From assembly GCF_002813295.1 (NCBI RefSeq), contig NZ_PHUE01000001.1, positions 124,001 to 188,000 of the forward strand: a stretch of 64,000 nt of DNA, in the 5' to 3' direction. Shown in pieces: positions 10,036 to 19,472 of the stretch. Below the pieces are notes generated by a model, which did not search any database, was not told where the DNA came from, and saw only the letters and a list, made by a program, of their open reading frames with translations. A program made the translations under genes and the position numbers. Every line of letters starts with the position of its first letter. Within the stretch, counting starts at the first letter, position 1. Source of the DNA: Flavobacterium sp. 5. GTDB lineage: Bacteria > Bacteroidota > Bacteroidia > Flavobacteriales > Flavobacteriaceae.

Positions 10036-11571
10036 CTACCCCAACCAACCATCTCGATCCAAACTGCGGTACTGAATAGCTTCTGCAATATGCCCAGAAA
10101 CAACTTCAGTTGCATCATCCAAATCTGCAATTGTTCTGGCTACTTTCAAAATTCTATCATAAGCACGAGCCGAAAGATTTAGTCGCTCCATAGCCGTTTT
10201 TAATAATTGTTTAGAATCATCATTGAGAGCACAATACTCTCGAATGTGCTTAGTATTCATTTGAGCATTATAATGGATATGATCCATTTCTTCAAATCTT
10301 TTGGACTGAATTTCACGCGCCGATGTTACTCTTTTTCGAATATCAACGCTACTTTCAGCTTTACGATCATCAGATAGTTTTTCAAAAGGAACAGGTGTAA
10401 CTTCAATATGTATATCAATTCGATCTAACAAAGGGCCAGAAATTTTGCTTAAATACCGTTGCATTTCATGAGGTGAAGATGTTTGAGGAGAATCCGGATC
10501 ATTAAAAAAACCACTTGGACTCGGATTCATACTAGCTACCAGCATAAAAGAAGATGGGTAAGTCACCGTAAACTTAGCTCTAGAGATGGTCACTTCACGA
10601 TCTTCCAGTGGTTGACGCATAACTTCAAGTACATCTCGTTTAAATTCTGGTAATTCATCTAGAAATAAAACTCCATTATGTGCCATCGAAATTTCTCCTG
10701 GTTGCGGATAACTTCCTCCTCCAACAAGTGCTACGTTTGAAATTGTATGGTGTGGACTTCGAAAAGGACGTTGATTCATCAATCCAACTTCTTTCAATTT
10801 TCCGGCTACACTGTGAATTTTGGTAGTTTCTAAAGCTTCTCTTAAAGTCATTGGTGGCAAAATACTAGGTAATCTCTTAGCTAGCATCGTTTTTCCAGCA
10901 CCTGGAGGACCAATCAAAATAATATTATGACCACCAGCTGCTGCAATCTCCATACAACGTTTGATACTTTCTTGTCCTTTCACATCCGAAAAATCAAATT
11001 CAGGAAAATCCAACGTTTTATGAAATTCGGCTCTGGTATCAATAACAGTAGGTTCCAATGTTCCTTTTCCTTCCAAAAAATCAATCACTTCTTGTACATT
11101 TGAAACGCCATAAACATTAAGTCCAGAAACGATAGCCGCCTCTTTAACATTTTGAATTGGCAAAAAGAAACCTTTAAAACCTTCTTCTTTAGCTTTTATT
11201 GCAATAGGCAAAGCTCCTCGAATAGGTTGTAAACTACCATCAAGAGACAACTCGCCCATGATAATATATTGCTCATAAATTTCTGTTTTTATTTGTGCAG
11301 AAGCTACTAGAACACCAATTGCCAAAGTCAAATCATAGGCAGAACCTTCTTTTCGCAAATCGGCTGGTGCCATGTTAATGATGATTTTTTTCCCAGGCAT
11401 TTCGTAGCCATTATTTTTAAGAGCTGCAGCAATGCGATAACTACTTTCTTTAATGGCGTTATCTGGCAATCCTACTAAATGATAACCAATTCCCTTATCC
11501 ATATTAACTTCAACAGTAATTGTTGTGGCTTCAACTCCAAAAACTGCACTTCCGTAAACTTTGATTAACAT
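10036..11571 (-). CDS. YifB/ComM family Mg-chelatase-like AAA+ ATPase
   Basis: A 511-residue AAA+ protein of the YifB/ComM family. Known ComM is a hexameric helicase that promotes branch migration during natural transformation; the role in Bacteroidota is less clear. The N-terminal ChlI-like domain (about residues 20-145) contains ADLRKEGSAYDL. The ATPase core has the Walker A motif GPPGAGKTMLAKR, the Walker B GVLFLDELPEF and the sensor segment SMNPSPSGFF. The C-terminus contains the family helix LNLSARAYDRILKVARTIADL. Length is normal. It stands alone on the minus strand, convergent with the lipoprotein gene. Confidence 0.93.
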   Translation of the reverse strand: MLIKVYGSAVFGVEATTITVEVNMDKGIGYHLVGLPDNAIKESSYRIAAALKNNGYEMPGKKIIINMAPADLRKEGSAYDLTLAIGVLVASAQIKTEIYEQYIIMGELSLDGSLQPIRGALPIAIKAKEEGFKGFFLPIQNVKEAAIVSGLNVYGVSNVQEVIDFLEGKGTLEPTVIDTRAEFHKTLDFPEFDFSDVKGQESIKRCMEIAAAGGHNIILIGPPGAGKTMLAKRLPSILPPMTLREALETTKIHSVAGKLKEVGLMNQRPFRSPHHTISNVALVGGGSYPQPGEISMAHNGVLFLDELPEFKRDVLEVMRQPLEDREVTISRAKFTVTYPSSFMLVASMNPSPSGFFNDPDSPQTSSPHEMQRYLSKISGPLLDRIDIHIEVTPVPFEKLSDDRKAESSVDIRKRVTSAREIQSKRFEEMDHIHYNAQMNTKHIREYCALNDDSKQLLKTAMERLNLSARAYDRILKVARTIADLDDATEVVSGHIAEAIQYRSLDRDGWLG

Positions 11572-11703
11572 AAAATAGTTTTTTTTTAAATGTAAATACT
11601 ATTTTACTTTAAAACAAAATTATTTAAACATATTCTTACTAAATAAATAATTAGAGATTAAATCTACCTAATAAAACATATTGTTATTATGTTTCTACTT
11701 AAT

Positions 11704-12681
11704 TTAAGAATAGACCAACCCTATTTTATTTTTAACCTCTTCAACTATTGCCGCAAGTTCCAAGCTGTTTTGATGTGACCAAAGTTCACTTTCTGTTTTA
11801 TTAGCTTTAAGACAGGCATGACATTCTTCGATTTCATAAGTATAGCCTTTACCCAATGTTGGTCTTTCAAATTTTGTTTTTTGATCACCTTGGGTCAAAC
11901 TATATGATTCTGTCATAAACCAAAGAGGATCTAGATTGATTCGCCCTTTAGTACCACTTATAGTAGCTTCTACATTGCAAGTATATAAAAAACTAGAATG
12001 CAGAACGGCTTGCGCTCCTTCGTATTGTAAAATTATTGAAGTTTGTGTATCAGCTCCAGTAGAATAAAAATTAGATTTTGCCAAAATTTCTTTTGGAATC
12101 CCTAATATTAAATAGGCCAAAAACAATGGATAAACACCAATATCCATCAATGCTCCTCCTCCTAATTCAATATCGGTCATTCTCGTATTGTCAGGATTCT
12201 CGAATTTAATAGAAAAATCAGCATTAACATATTTTACCTCTCCTATGGAACCATTTTGAATATGTTGTAAGGTTTCACGAATAGATGGATTGAAACGAGT
12301 CCAAAATGCTTCCATAAAAAATTTATTGTACTTCTTGGCTGTAGTAATCATTTTTACAACATCACCATAATGCAAGGCCAATGGTTTTTCGCACAACACA
12401 TTTTTATTATTTTGCAATGCTTTAATTGTAAGTTCAGCATGAGAATCATGTGGTGTTGCAATATAAAGAATATCAACATTTTCGTCTTGAAACAATTCGT
12501 CATAAGAACCGTAAGCTTTTGAGCATTTGAATTTATTAGCAAAATCTTGCGCTTTGTCAATACTTCTGGAAGCTACTGCACAAAGTTCAGCAGAATCAAT
12601 TAGTTGTAACTCGCTTGCAAATTGCTGAGCAATATTTCCCAAACCTACAATTCCCCATTTTATTTTTTGACTATTTCCCAT
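11704..12681 (-). CDS. Gfo/Idh/MocA-family NAD(P)-dependent oxidoreductase
   Basis: A 325-residue oxidoreductase with the N-terminal Rossmann dinucleotide motif GIVGLGNIAQQFA, the conserved CEKPLAL lysine motif that closes the cofactor domain, and the C-terminal alpha/beta domain beginning near TRFNPSIRE. Members act on sugars, inositols or trans-dihydrodiols. ELGGGALMDIGVYPLFLA is typical of the dehydrogenase group that includes dimeric dihydrodiol dehydrogenases. Nothing nearby identifies a substrate. The 132 bp between its stop and the YifB start contain no clear terminator. Confidence 0.9.
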   Translation of the reverse strand: MGNSQKIKWGIVGLGNIAQQFASELQLIDSAELCAVASRSIDKAQDFANKFKCSKAYGSYDELFQDENVDILYIATPHDSHAELTIKALQNNKNVLCEKPLALHYGDVVKMITTAKKYNKFFMEAFWTRFNPSIRETLQHIQNGSIGEVKYVNADFSIKFENPDNTRMTDIELGGGALMDIGVYPLFLAYLILGIPKEILAKSNFYSTGADTQTSIILQYEGAQAVLHSSFLYTCNVEATISGTKGRINLDPLWFMTESYSLTQGDQKTKFERPTLGKGYTYEIEECHACLKANKTESELWSHQNSLELAAIVEEVKNKIGLVYS

Positions 12682-13188
12682 CGACTTTCTCTAATTTCTA
12701 TTTTGCTTGAAACTCATTTAAGCACTATTCGTAAACATCAAAAATACAAATCTTAACGATTTTATCTTTACATAATTTGTTTCATTTCATAAAGATCAGT
12801 TCGTTTTTTGTTATTTAAAACTTAATTTAATAACATCGAAATTGGCTTTAAACAATAAACTCTAAATACATTTTACAGGAAATTAAACTAAACACTATAG
12901 TACTAATATTGCTTGTAACTAAACCATTATAGAGAAGTTGTTTAACCAGTTGGAGAGATTAATTTACCTTGTCAACAATGAGAACTATATTTCTTAGAGG
13001 TCAAATTTATTTTTTTACTTCTGAATTAATTAAAAAGTAGTAAACAAGGAACATATAAAAAGCAAAGTATTAGTTCTTTTATTAGAGTGTATTTACAACC
13101 AAATGATTTTTATGATTTAGCAATAAATTATAATGCTACAACAAGTAAATTCTTTAAATTTGATTTTCATAATTTAAAGATGAATATC
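12682..13188 (+). promoter_or_regulatory. Intergenic region with -7 promoter element for the PH-domain gene
   Basis: This AT-rich gap between divergent genes holds no convincing gene. A full match to the Bacteroidetes -7 element, TAAATTTG, lies at 13155-13162, 26 bp before the ATG at 13189. Because a transcript from here starts after 13160, the in-frame GTG at 13087 would lie upstream of the mRNA, so it is unlikely to be the start. Confidence 0.6.
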
Positions 13189-13566
13189 ATGGGACTATTT
13201 AATGCCATACTTGGCAATGCATCGGAAGTAAATACGGAAAATCTTTCTAAAGAATTTGAACCTTTGTTAATTGAAGGTGAACAAATCGAAAAAGGATATA
13301 AAGTAATTAAAGATATGTTTGTTTTCACGAATAAAAGACTGATTTTGGTTGAAAAACAATTGGTAGGGAGTAAAGTTGATTATCTTTCAATACCGTATTC
13401 CTCTATTAAAAAATTCTCTAAGGAAAGTGCTGGAATCTTGGATATGGATGCCGAATTGAAAATTTGGTTAACTCATGAAGATGCTCCTATTTCCAAACAA
13501 TTTGGTAAAGGCGGAAATAATATCAACGAAGTTTATCAAATTCTGAGTAAGCATATATTGAAGTAA
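13189..13566 (+). CDS. PH-domain protein (bacterial pleckstrin-homology family, PF08000-like)
   Basis: A single-domain protein of about 125 residues starting MGLFNAILGNASEVN. The core has the bacterial PH pattern: LIEGEQIEKGYKVIKDMFVF, then FTNKRLILVEKQ, SIPYSSIKKFS and LDMDAELKIW, ending in an amphipathic helix. These proteins form ring-like oligomers; no biochemical function is known. I chose the ATG at 13189 over 13180 because family members begin MGxxxxxLG and a -7 element ends at 13162; either ATG is possible. Confidence 0.82.
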   Translation: MGLFNAILGNASEVNTENLSKEFEPLLIEGEQIEKGYKVIKDMFVFTNKRLILVEKQLVGSKVDYLSIPYSSIKKFSKESAGILDMDAELKIWLTHEDAPISKQFGKGGNNINEVYQILSKHILK

Positions 13567-13649
13567 TTTTTAGAAATCAGCATTATACATTATTTATCTT
13601 GCTGATTTCTATTATTTTGAGCCTTGAATTCATTTTAAAACCTACTATT

Positions 13650-14663
13650 ATGCAAATAATTATTCGAACATTTAAACTCCAATTAAAGCACACCTTTACG
13701 ATTTCTAGAGAGTCACATGATATACAACCTACACTAATTGTAGAGTTGCAAAGTAACGGGTTTTCTGGGTTTGGCGAAGCAACTTCAAATCCATATTATA
13801 ATATTACTGTGGATAGTATGAGAGCTAATTTGGAAGCTATTATTCCGTTTATTGAATCTCATAATGATGAAACGCCTGAGGAATTTTGGGATAGTGCTTC
13901 GGCTTTATTAAAGAATGATATGTTTGCATTGTGCGCTTTAGACATGGCTTACAATGATTTGTATGCAAAAATAAAAGGCAAAAAACTATATGAACTATGG
14001 GGCAATTCTCCTTTACATAATCCAAAAACTGACTATACTATTGGGATAGACAAGATTGACAAAATGGTTATGAAATTAAAAGAAATGCCGTGGCCAATTT
14101 ATAAAATTAAGTTAGGAACCAAAGATGATATTGCTATTGTTACTGAATTAAGAAAACATACTGATGCTCGTTTTCGAATCGATGCAAATTGTGGTTGGAC
14201 AGTTTCCGAAACCATTAACAATGCTGTTGCATTAAAAAAGCTAGGAGTAGAATTCCTGGAACAACCCATGAAAGCGGATCAATGGGCCGCACATAAAGAG
14301 GTTTTTAAACACTCGGTTTTACCAATTATTGCTGATGAAAGTTGTATTATCGAAGAAGATGTTGCCAAATGTCATAACCATTTTCACGGTGTGAATGTAA
14401 AATTAGTAAAATGTGGCGGTCTTACTCCTGCCCGAAGAATGATTGCCGAGGCTATACAATATGGAATGAAAACAATGGTGGGCTGTATGACTGAATCTAC
14501 CGTTGGGATTTCGGCTATTGCACATTTATTGCCAGAACTGGACTATGTAGATATGGATGGCGCTCTGTTATTATCCGAAGATATTGCAACTGGCGTTACT
14601 ATTACTGACGGAATTGTTCATTATGCTGATTCAAACGGAATTGGTGCTGCTTTAAAAAACTAA
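13650..14663 (+). CDS. Dipeptide epimerase (L-Ala-D/L-Glu epimerase type), enolase superfamily
   Basis: A 337-residue member of the muconate-lactonising subgroup of the enolase superfamily. It shows the acid-base pair KIK (Lys152, Lys154), the metal ligands in DANCGW, LEQP and ADES, and the second-half lysine in VKLVKCGG. The GCMTESTVG ending is typical of dipeptide epimerases, which convert L-Ala-D-Glu from murein peptides to L-Ala-L-Glu. The start is the ATG at 13650; an upstream in-frame TTG at 13599 would add an unconserved hydrophobic stretch. The next gene starts within 5 bp, so the two are translationally linked. The exact dipeptide specificity is inferred. Confidence 0.88.
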   Translation: MQIIIRTFKLQLKHTFTISRESHDIQPTLIVELQSNGFSGFGEATSNPYYNITVDSMRANLEAIIPFIESHNDETPEEFWDSASALLKNDMFALCALDMAYNDLYAKIKGKKLYELWGNSPLHNPKTDYTIGIDKIDKMVMKLKEMPWPIYKIKLGTKDDIAIVTELRKHTDARFRIDANCGWTVSETINNAVALKKLGVEFLEQPMKADQWAAHKEVFKHSVLPIIADESCIIEEDVAKCHNHFHGVNVKLVKCGGLTPARRMIAEAIQYGMKTMVGCMTESTVGISAIAHLLPELDYVDMDGALLLSEDIATGVTITDGIVHYADSNGIGAALKN

Positions 14664-14667
14664 ATTG

Positions 14668-15738
14668 ATGGAGGTAAGCGAAATTCCCAATAGAGTTATT
14701 TATAAAGATGGCGAAGAATTTTTATACTTTGGCGGCACCAATTATCTTGGCGTTACCACTCTGCCTGAATTTCAAGCAATTCTATTGGGAAGTTTTCAAA
14801 AATGGGGAACCAGTTACGGAAGTTCTCGATCTGCTAACATTCAGTTGGAAATTTACAAAACTGCCGAAAATTTATTAGCCAATCAGATAGGAACTGATGC
14901 TGCAGTAACTGTTTCATCGGGTATGCTTGCAGGAAAACTGGCTTTGGAACAATTGCAGCATACAACGGATTTAATTTTCCATTTCCCTAATACACACCCT
15001 GCTTTATTACACCCATTTTCGTTACCGTTAATTAAAAACGGGAAGTTGAATCCTTTTCTTTTAGATCCTGCTGTTTCAAGAATTGGTATTGTTGCTGATG
15101 CCATTCCGTCACTAGAGGTTGCACCTATTGATTTAAGTATCTTAAAAGATATTCCAAGTTCTAAAATCATTACTTTATTGCTTGACGAATCCCACAGCAT
15201 TGGAGTATTTGGTGACCAAGGGCAAGGAATTTTAAAACAATATTCACTCCCAAACATACAACAAACAGTAACAATTGCATCACTAGGTAAAGCAATTGGA
15301 CTTAGTGGCGGTATTATTGCTGGTGATTTTCAATTTATAAATGCAATAAAAAAACAACAAAATTTTATTGGAGCTTCGGGTATGAATCCTGCTTTCTTGG
15401 AAACTTTTGTAAATGCACAACCTATATATAATTCACAAAGACAAATACTAAAAGACAATCTAAATTATACTGCCAAATATTTAATACATAATAAAGCATT
15501 GACTTTTGCAGCAACATATCCTGTTATCTATTTTGATCAAGAAGAATTACTTCAATTGCTTTTAGAAAACAACATTATTCCAACATCTTTTCCTTATCCA
15601 ACAGCTTCTGGGAAATTGAGCCGAATTGTAATTAGTGCTCATCATACAAAATCCGATTTAGATAAAATGATTCAGCAGCTTAATAATTTTACTCAAATGA
15701 CCTCGGACTTTAATGGAGATATTCGATTTGTGCTTTAA
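14668..15738 (+). CDS. PLP-dependent aminotransferase-fold enzyme, BioF/KBL-like
   Basis: A 356-residue fold-type I PLP enzyme resembling 8-amino-7-oxononanoate synthase and 2-amino-3-ketobutyrate CoA ligase. The PLP-binding Asp lies in LLLDESHSIGVFG and the Schiff-base lysine in ASLGKAIGLSGG. It opens with FLYFGGTNYLG, matching the BioF start, and is somewhat shorter than typical BioF (about 385). The ATG at 14668 begins 4 bp after the epimerase stop, an arrangement that favours coupled translation. No other biotin genes are present, so a role in biotin synthesis is not supported. A role alongside the dipeptide epimerase is an inference. Confidence 0.83.
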   Translation: MEVSEIPNRVIYKDGEEFLYFGGTNYLGVTTLPEFQAILLGSFQKWGTSYGSSRSANIQLEIYKTAENLLANQIGTDAAVTVSSGMLAGKLALEQLQHTTDLIFHFPNTHPALLHPFSLPLIKNGKLNPFLLDPAVSRIGIVADAIPSLEVAPIDLSILKDIPSSKIITLLLDESHSIGVFGDQGQGILKQYSLPNIQQTVTIASLGKAIGLSGGIIAGDFQFINAIKKQQNFIGASGMNPAFLETFVNAQPIYNSQRQILKDNLNYTAKYLIHNKALTFAATYPVIYFDQEELLQLLLENNIIPTSFPYPTASGKLSRIVISAHHTKSDLDKMIQQLNNFTQMTSDFNGDIRFVL

Positions 15739-15944
15739 CTAATAAAATACACTCAAAACTTAAAAACAAGACATTATTTTTTTTAACAATAAACAATATA
15801 CTTTTTAGATATATAACGGTAAACCACTACTCAATAAAAAATTAAAGTGAACACTTACAATTTATAAAAAAGGCTCCCTATAATATGAATTAAAAAATGC
15901 TATAAATTAAATTATTGTTATTTTAAAACCAATTTTACATCACC

Positions 15945-16040
15945 TACCCCCATTTTACAGGAGGTAAAATACAAAAATGACAAAAATAACATATACACTC
16001 CCTTTTTAACAGGGTGTTTGAAATGATTTTTTACTTTTGC
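15945..16040 (+). promoter_or_regulatory. amt1 promoter with two palindromic sites
   Basis: Two inverted repeats precede a full -7 element TACTTTTG (16032-16039). Site 1 (15945-15966) is TACCCCC-N8-GGAGGTA, with TACC/GGTA exactly inverted. Site 2 (15995-16018) has arms CACTCCCT and AGGGTGTT around a T-rich centre and covers the -33 region. The same two-site layout recurs upstream of the second amt gene. Site 2 overlying the polymerase region suggests repression, or activation from a proximal site. The regulator is unknown. Confidence 0.6.
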
Positions 16041-16067
16041 ATAAAAAAAAATAAAATTCAATATAAA

Positions 16068-17384
16068 ATGCGAAAAATAGTTTTAAGCGTGATTCTTGTC
16101 ACAATTTTGGTATTATCCTATTTCTCTAATTACTTTTTAACAAGCCACAAAACAAATATTGCTGAAATTTCAAAATTCGACACTGGTGATATCGCATGGA
16201 TGCTGGTAGCTTCTGCATTGGTATTATTGATGACTCCAGGATTAGGTTTCTTTTATGGTGGTATGGTAGGTAAAAAAAATGTAATCAGTACCATGCTTCA
16301 AAGTTTCATGGCAATGATTATAGTAACTGTTTTATGGGTACTCATCGCCTTTGGATTATCTTTTGGCCCTTCAATTGGAGGTATTATCGGAAACCCAATA
16401 CCGTATGTGTTTTTTCAAGGAGTAGGAATTGGCACTTCATGGAAATTAGCACCTACTATTCCATTTTTATTATTTGCATTATTCCAAGCTAAATTTGCCA
16501 TCATAACACCAGCAATAGTTACAGGAGCTTTTGCCGAACGTATTCGTTTTTGGGCTTACTTATTATTTATGGTATTATTCATCCTTTTCGTTTACGCTCC
16601 GTTAGCACACATGACTTGGCACCCTGACGGAATACTGTATAATTTTGGAGTATTAGATTTTGCAGGAGGAACAGTTGTACACATGAGCGCTGGTTGGGCC
16701 GCATTAGCTGGTGCTATCTTTCTAGGTAAACGTAAATCACCTAAACCAAGCCCAGCACGTATTACTTATGTATTACTAGGAACAGGTTTATTATGGTTTG
16801 GATGGTTTGGTTTCAACGCTGGATCTGCAATGGGAGCCAATGGTCTTGCTGCACAAGCATTAGGAACAACAACTGTTGCAGCCGCAGTCGCTTCTATGGC
16901 TTGGGTATTTATTGATAAAATTATGGGGCATAAACTATCAGCAATGGGCGCATGTATCGGAGCAGTAGTAGGACTAGTAACCATCACTCCTGCTGCCGGA
17001 TTTGTTAGCATGCCACATGCAATTACTATGGGAATTATTGGAAGTATTATTAGTAATATTACAGTTAGTAAATTCCATAAATTCAAAATCGATGATGCCT
17101 TAGATGTGTTTGCTTGTCATGGTGTTGGTGGTATGGTGGGAATGGTATTAACTGGAGTATTTGCTTCCAGAGATATCAATCCAGCTGTTATCGATCAAGG
17201 ACTTGCTTTTGGCGAAACCAAATTATTTACACATCAAATTATTGCTTTAGTTGGAGTCTCAATATTTGCATTTACAATGTCCTACTTCCTTTTCTATATC
17301 GTAAACAAAATTACACCTCTTCGAGTAACTGAAGAAAAAGAAGAACTCGGATTAGATATTTCACAACACGGAGAATATTTATAG
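16068..17384 (+). CDS. amt: Ammonium transporter (first of two tandem paralogues)
   Basis: A 438-residue Amt/Mep/Rh channel carrying ammonium across the inner membrane, with eleven or more hydrophobic helices. The pore-lining twin histidines lie in PLAHMTWH and ACHGVGG, and the helix motif DFAGGTVVHMSAGWAALAGA is diagnostic. The cytoplasmic tail ends ITPLRVTEEKEELGLDIS plus QHGEYL. An N-terminal hydrophobic stretch and hydrophilic linker precede the first core helix. The start is the ATG at 16068, 29 bp after the -7 element; the in-frame codon at 16014 lies upstream of the promoter. No glnK (P-II) gene is adjacent, unlike the usual amtB-glnK pairing. The second copy is about 80% identical by eye. 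Confidence 0.95.
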   Translation: MRKIVLSVILVTILVLSYFSNYFLTSHKTNIAEISKFDTGDIAWMLVASALVLLMTPGLGFFYGGMVGKKNVISTMLQSFMAMIIVTVLWVLIAFGLSFGPSIGGIIGNPIPYVFFQGVGIGTSWKLAPTIPFLLFALFQAKFAIITPAIVTGAFAERIRFWAYLLFMVLFILFVYAPLAHMTWHPDGILYNFGVLDFAGGTVVHMSAGWAALAGAIFLGKRKSPKPSPARITYVLLGTGLLWFGWFGFNAGSAMGANGLAAQALGTTTVAAAVASMAWVFIDKIMGHKLSAMGACIGAVVGLVTITPAAGFVSMPHAITMGIIGSIISNITVSKFHKFKIDDALDVFACHGVGGMVGMVLTGVFASRDINPAVIDQGLAFGETKLFTHQIIALVGVSIFAFTMSYFLFYIVNKITPLRVTEEKEELGLDISQHGEYL

Positions 17385-17413
17385 GTTCACTTTTAACAAG
17401 CATATAAAAATAA

Positions 17414-17450
17414 AAAAAAACACCCTAAATAATTAGGGTGTTTTTTTTTT
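17414..17450 (+). terminator. Intrinsic terminator after amt1
   Basis: AACACCCTA and TAGGGTGTT form a perfect stem around a short AT loop (AATAAT), followed by ten Ts. It lies 30 bp after the amt1 stop, so the two amt genes are separate transcription units. Confidence 0.9.
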
Positions 17451-18001
17451 AATAATTACAAGACTCAACTTAGAGCAAAATTTTATTATTTCTTTAGAAG
17501 TAGAAATATTATATTTTTTTGAATATATAAACACTTCTCTCCATTAAATCTACTTGTTTAAAAAAAAAGTAATTCCTAGATTTATTTAAGGAATTAAAAC
17601 AATAACATTTTTTGACTATCACTAATCATAATCGACATAAAATCATTTACACAACAAACGTCTACCATCTCAAACAAATTCACAAAAAGTAGATAAATAA
17701 TTATTACTTTTTAAAATATTAAATCCATTTTTAGTAAATTTAACAAATTAACTTACAATAACTTAAACTGAAAAACAAAAAAACATAGCTTTCCTTTAGA
17801 TTAGCCACCTTAAACACAAAACCAAATACCCTCTAAAGACATTTCTCTATAGTACAAAAATTAAGCAATCATTAACAAAAAAGTCGCTTAACTACCAAAA
17901 TTGGCGATAATTTCACAAATAGATTAACAATTCAAGAACAAAACTTAAAAAAAACTTAAAATTTCGTTAACACATTCTTTATTTTAACTCAAAATATTAA
18001 A
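17451..18001. other. Intergenic region between the amt genes, no gene seen
   Basis: About 550 bp of AT-rich sequence with stops in all frames. I see no coding frame, RNA gene or strong hairpin. It separates the amt1 terminator from the amt2 regulatory region. Confidence 0.6.
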
Positions 18002-18098
18002 CACCCCTCAAAATACAATGGTGGTAAATACAAATTTCATAAAAATAACCATACTACCCCATATTTTTTGGAGGGTATATAATGATTTAATACTTTTA
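18002..18098 (+). promoter_or_regulatory. amt2 promoter with two palindromic sites matching amt1
   Basis: A first weak inverted repeat (18003-18025, ACCCCTC and GGTGGT arms) is followed by GGTAAATACAAA. A second site (18055-18077) has TACCC and GGGTA as exact arms, and a -7-like TACTTTTA lies at 18091-18098. The order GGTAAA-TACAAA, AAAAATAAC, the C-rich arm, a T-run, the GAGGGT or AGGGT arm, AATGATTT and TACTTTT is shared with the amt1 promoter. The spacing from the AGGG arm to the -7 element differs by only 2 bp. The match implies a common regulator. Confidence 0.6.
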
Positions 18099-18121
18099 TA
18101 AAAAATTAAAAATCAAAAACT

Positions 18122-19447
18122 ATGCGAAAAATTATTTTAAGTGTGATACTAATCACAATTCTAGTATTATCTATTTTTTCAATTTACTTTCTTGTTGAAT
18201 CTCCAAAACTAGGAGCACACGTTGTTGAATTAAAATTAGACACAGGTGACACGGCTTGGATGATTGTAGCCACCGCCTTTGTATTATTAATGACACCAGG
18301 ATTAGGTTTCTTTTATGGCGGAATGGTAGGTAAAAAGAACGTAATTAGCACCATGCTACAAAGTTATATGGCAATGGTTATTGTAACCCTATTATGGGTT
18401 GTAATCGGATTTGGATTATGTTTCGGCCCTTCAATTGGAGGTTTCATCGGTGACCCTACTTCAAACTTATTTTTTAATGGAGTAAGCGCCAACACTGCTT
18501 GGGAATTAGCACCAACTATCCCAATGATTTTGTTTGCATTATTTCAAGCAAAATTTGCCATTATCACTCCTGCATTAATCACTGGAGCTTTTGCTGAAAG
18601 AGTACGTTTCTGGGCTTACTTATTATTTATGGTATTATTCATACTAGTTGTATACGCTCCATTATGTCACATGACTTGGCATCCTGATGGAATATTCTTC
18701 AAAATGGGAGTATTAGATTTTGCTGGAGGAACAGTAGTACACATGAGTGCTGGCTGGGCTGCTCTTGCTGGAGCTATATTCTTAGGAAAAAGAAAAGTAC
18801 AAAAAGCAAATCCAGCACGTATTACATATGTATTATTAGGAACTGGTTTATTATGGTTCGGTTGGTTTGGTTTCAACGCTGGATCTGCCGTAGGAGCTAG
18901 TAGTCTTGCTGCACAAGCATTAGGAACTACAACTGTAGCTGCCGCTGCTGCCGCAATGGCATGGGTATTCTTGGATAAAATTCTTGGACATAAACTTTCT
19001 GCAATGGGAGCTTCTATTGGTGCAGTAGTTGGATTAGTTGCTATTACTCCTGCTGCTGGATTTGTAAGTATTCCTCATGCAATGGCAATTGGTATTATTG
19101 CTGCTATTGTTAGTAACCTTGTTGTTAGCAAATTCCCTAAAGGAAAAATTGACGATGCTCTAGACGTATTTGCTTGTCACGGTGTTGGAGGTATGGTAGG
19201 TATGCTTTTAACTGGTGTATTTGCATCTAAATCTGTAAACTCAATTGTAGGTGATAACCAAGGTTTAATTTTTGGTGATGCTACGTTATTCTTAATCCAA
19301 TTAAAAGCATTAGTTCTTGTATCTATCTTTGCTTTCTGTGCTTCTTACGCTTTATTCTTTATTGTAAATAAAATTACACCATTAAGAGTAACTGAAGAAA
19401 AAGAAGAACTAGGATTAGACATCTCTCAACACGGAGAATTCTTGTAA
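18122..19447 (+). CDS. amt: Ammonium transporter (second of two tandem paralogues)
   Basis: A 441-residue Amt-family channel closely related to its upstream neighbour. It retains both pore histidines (PLCHMTWH and ACHGVGG) and the DFAGGTVVHMSAGWAALAGA helix. The tail, RVTEEKEELGLDISQHGE, is identical to the first copy. Differences concentrate in the N-terminal linker (LVESPKLGAHVVELKLDTGD) and extracellular loops, and one pore-adjacent residue is Cys instead of Ala. The start is the ATG at 18122, 23 bp after the -7 element. Separate terminators and similar promoters suggest a gene duplication with regulation retained. Confidence 0.95.
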   Translation: MRKIILSVILITILVLSIFSIYFLVESPKLGAHVVELKLDTGDTAWMIVATAFVLLMTPGLGFFYGGMVGKKNVISTMLQSYMAMVIVTLLWVVIGFGLCFGPSIGGFIGDPTSNLFFNGVSANTAWELAPTIPMILFALFQAKFAIITPALITGAFAERVRFWAYLLFMVLFILVVYAPLCHMTWHPDGIFFKMGVLDFAGGTVVHMSAGWAALAGAIFLGKRKVQKANPARITYVLLGTGLLWFGWFGFNAGSAVGASSLAAQALGTTTVAAAAAAMAWVFLDKILGHKLSAMGASIGAVVGLVAITPAAGFVSIPHAMAIGIIAAIVSNLVVSKFPKGKIDDALDVFACHGVGGMVGMLLTGVFASKSVNSIVGDNQGLIFGDATLFLIQLKALVLVSIFAFCASYALFFIVNKITPLRVTEEKEELGLDISQHGEFL

Positions 19448-19472
19448 AACTCAATTTCAAAATACCTCAAAC

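Noticed and set aside
13087..13188. GTG start extending the PH-domain protein
   Set aside because: The extra residues are not family-like and lie upstream of the full -7 element at 13155-13162.
15901..16067. Sigma-54 promoter for amt
   Set aside because: No TGGCAC-N5-TTGC pattern is present; a Bacteroidetes -7 element explains the start better.
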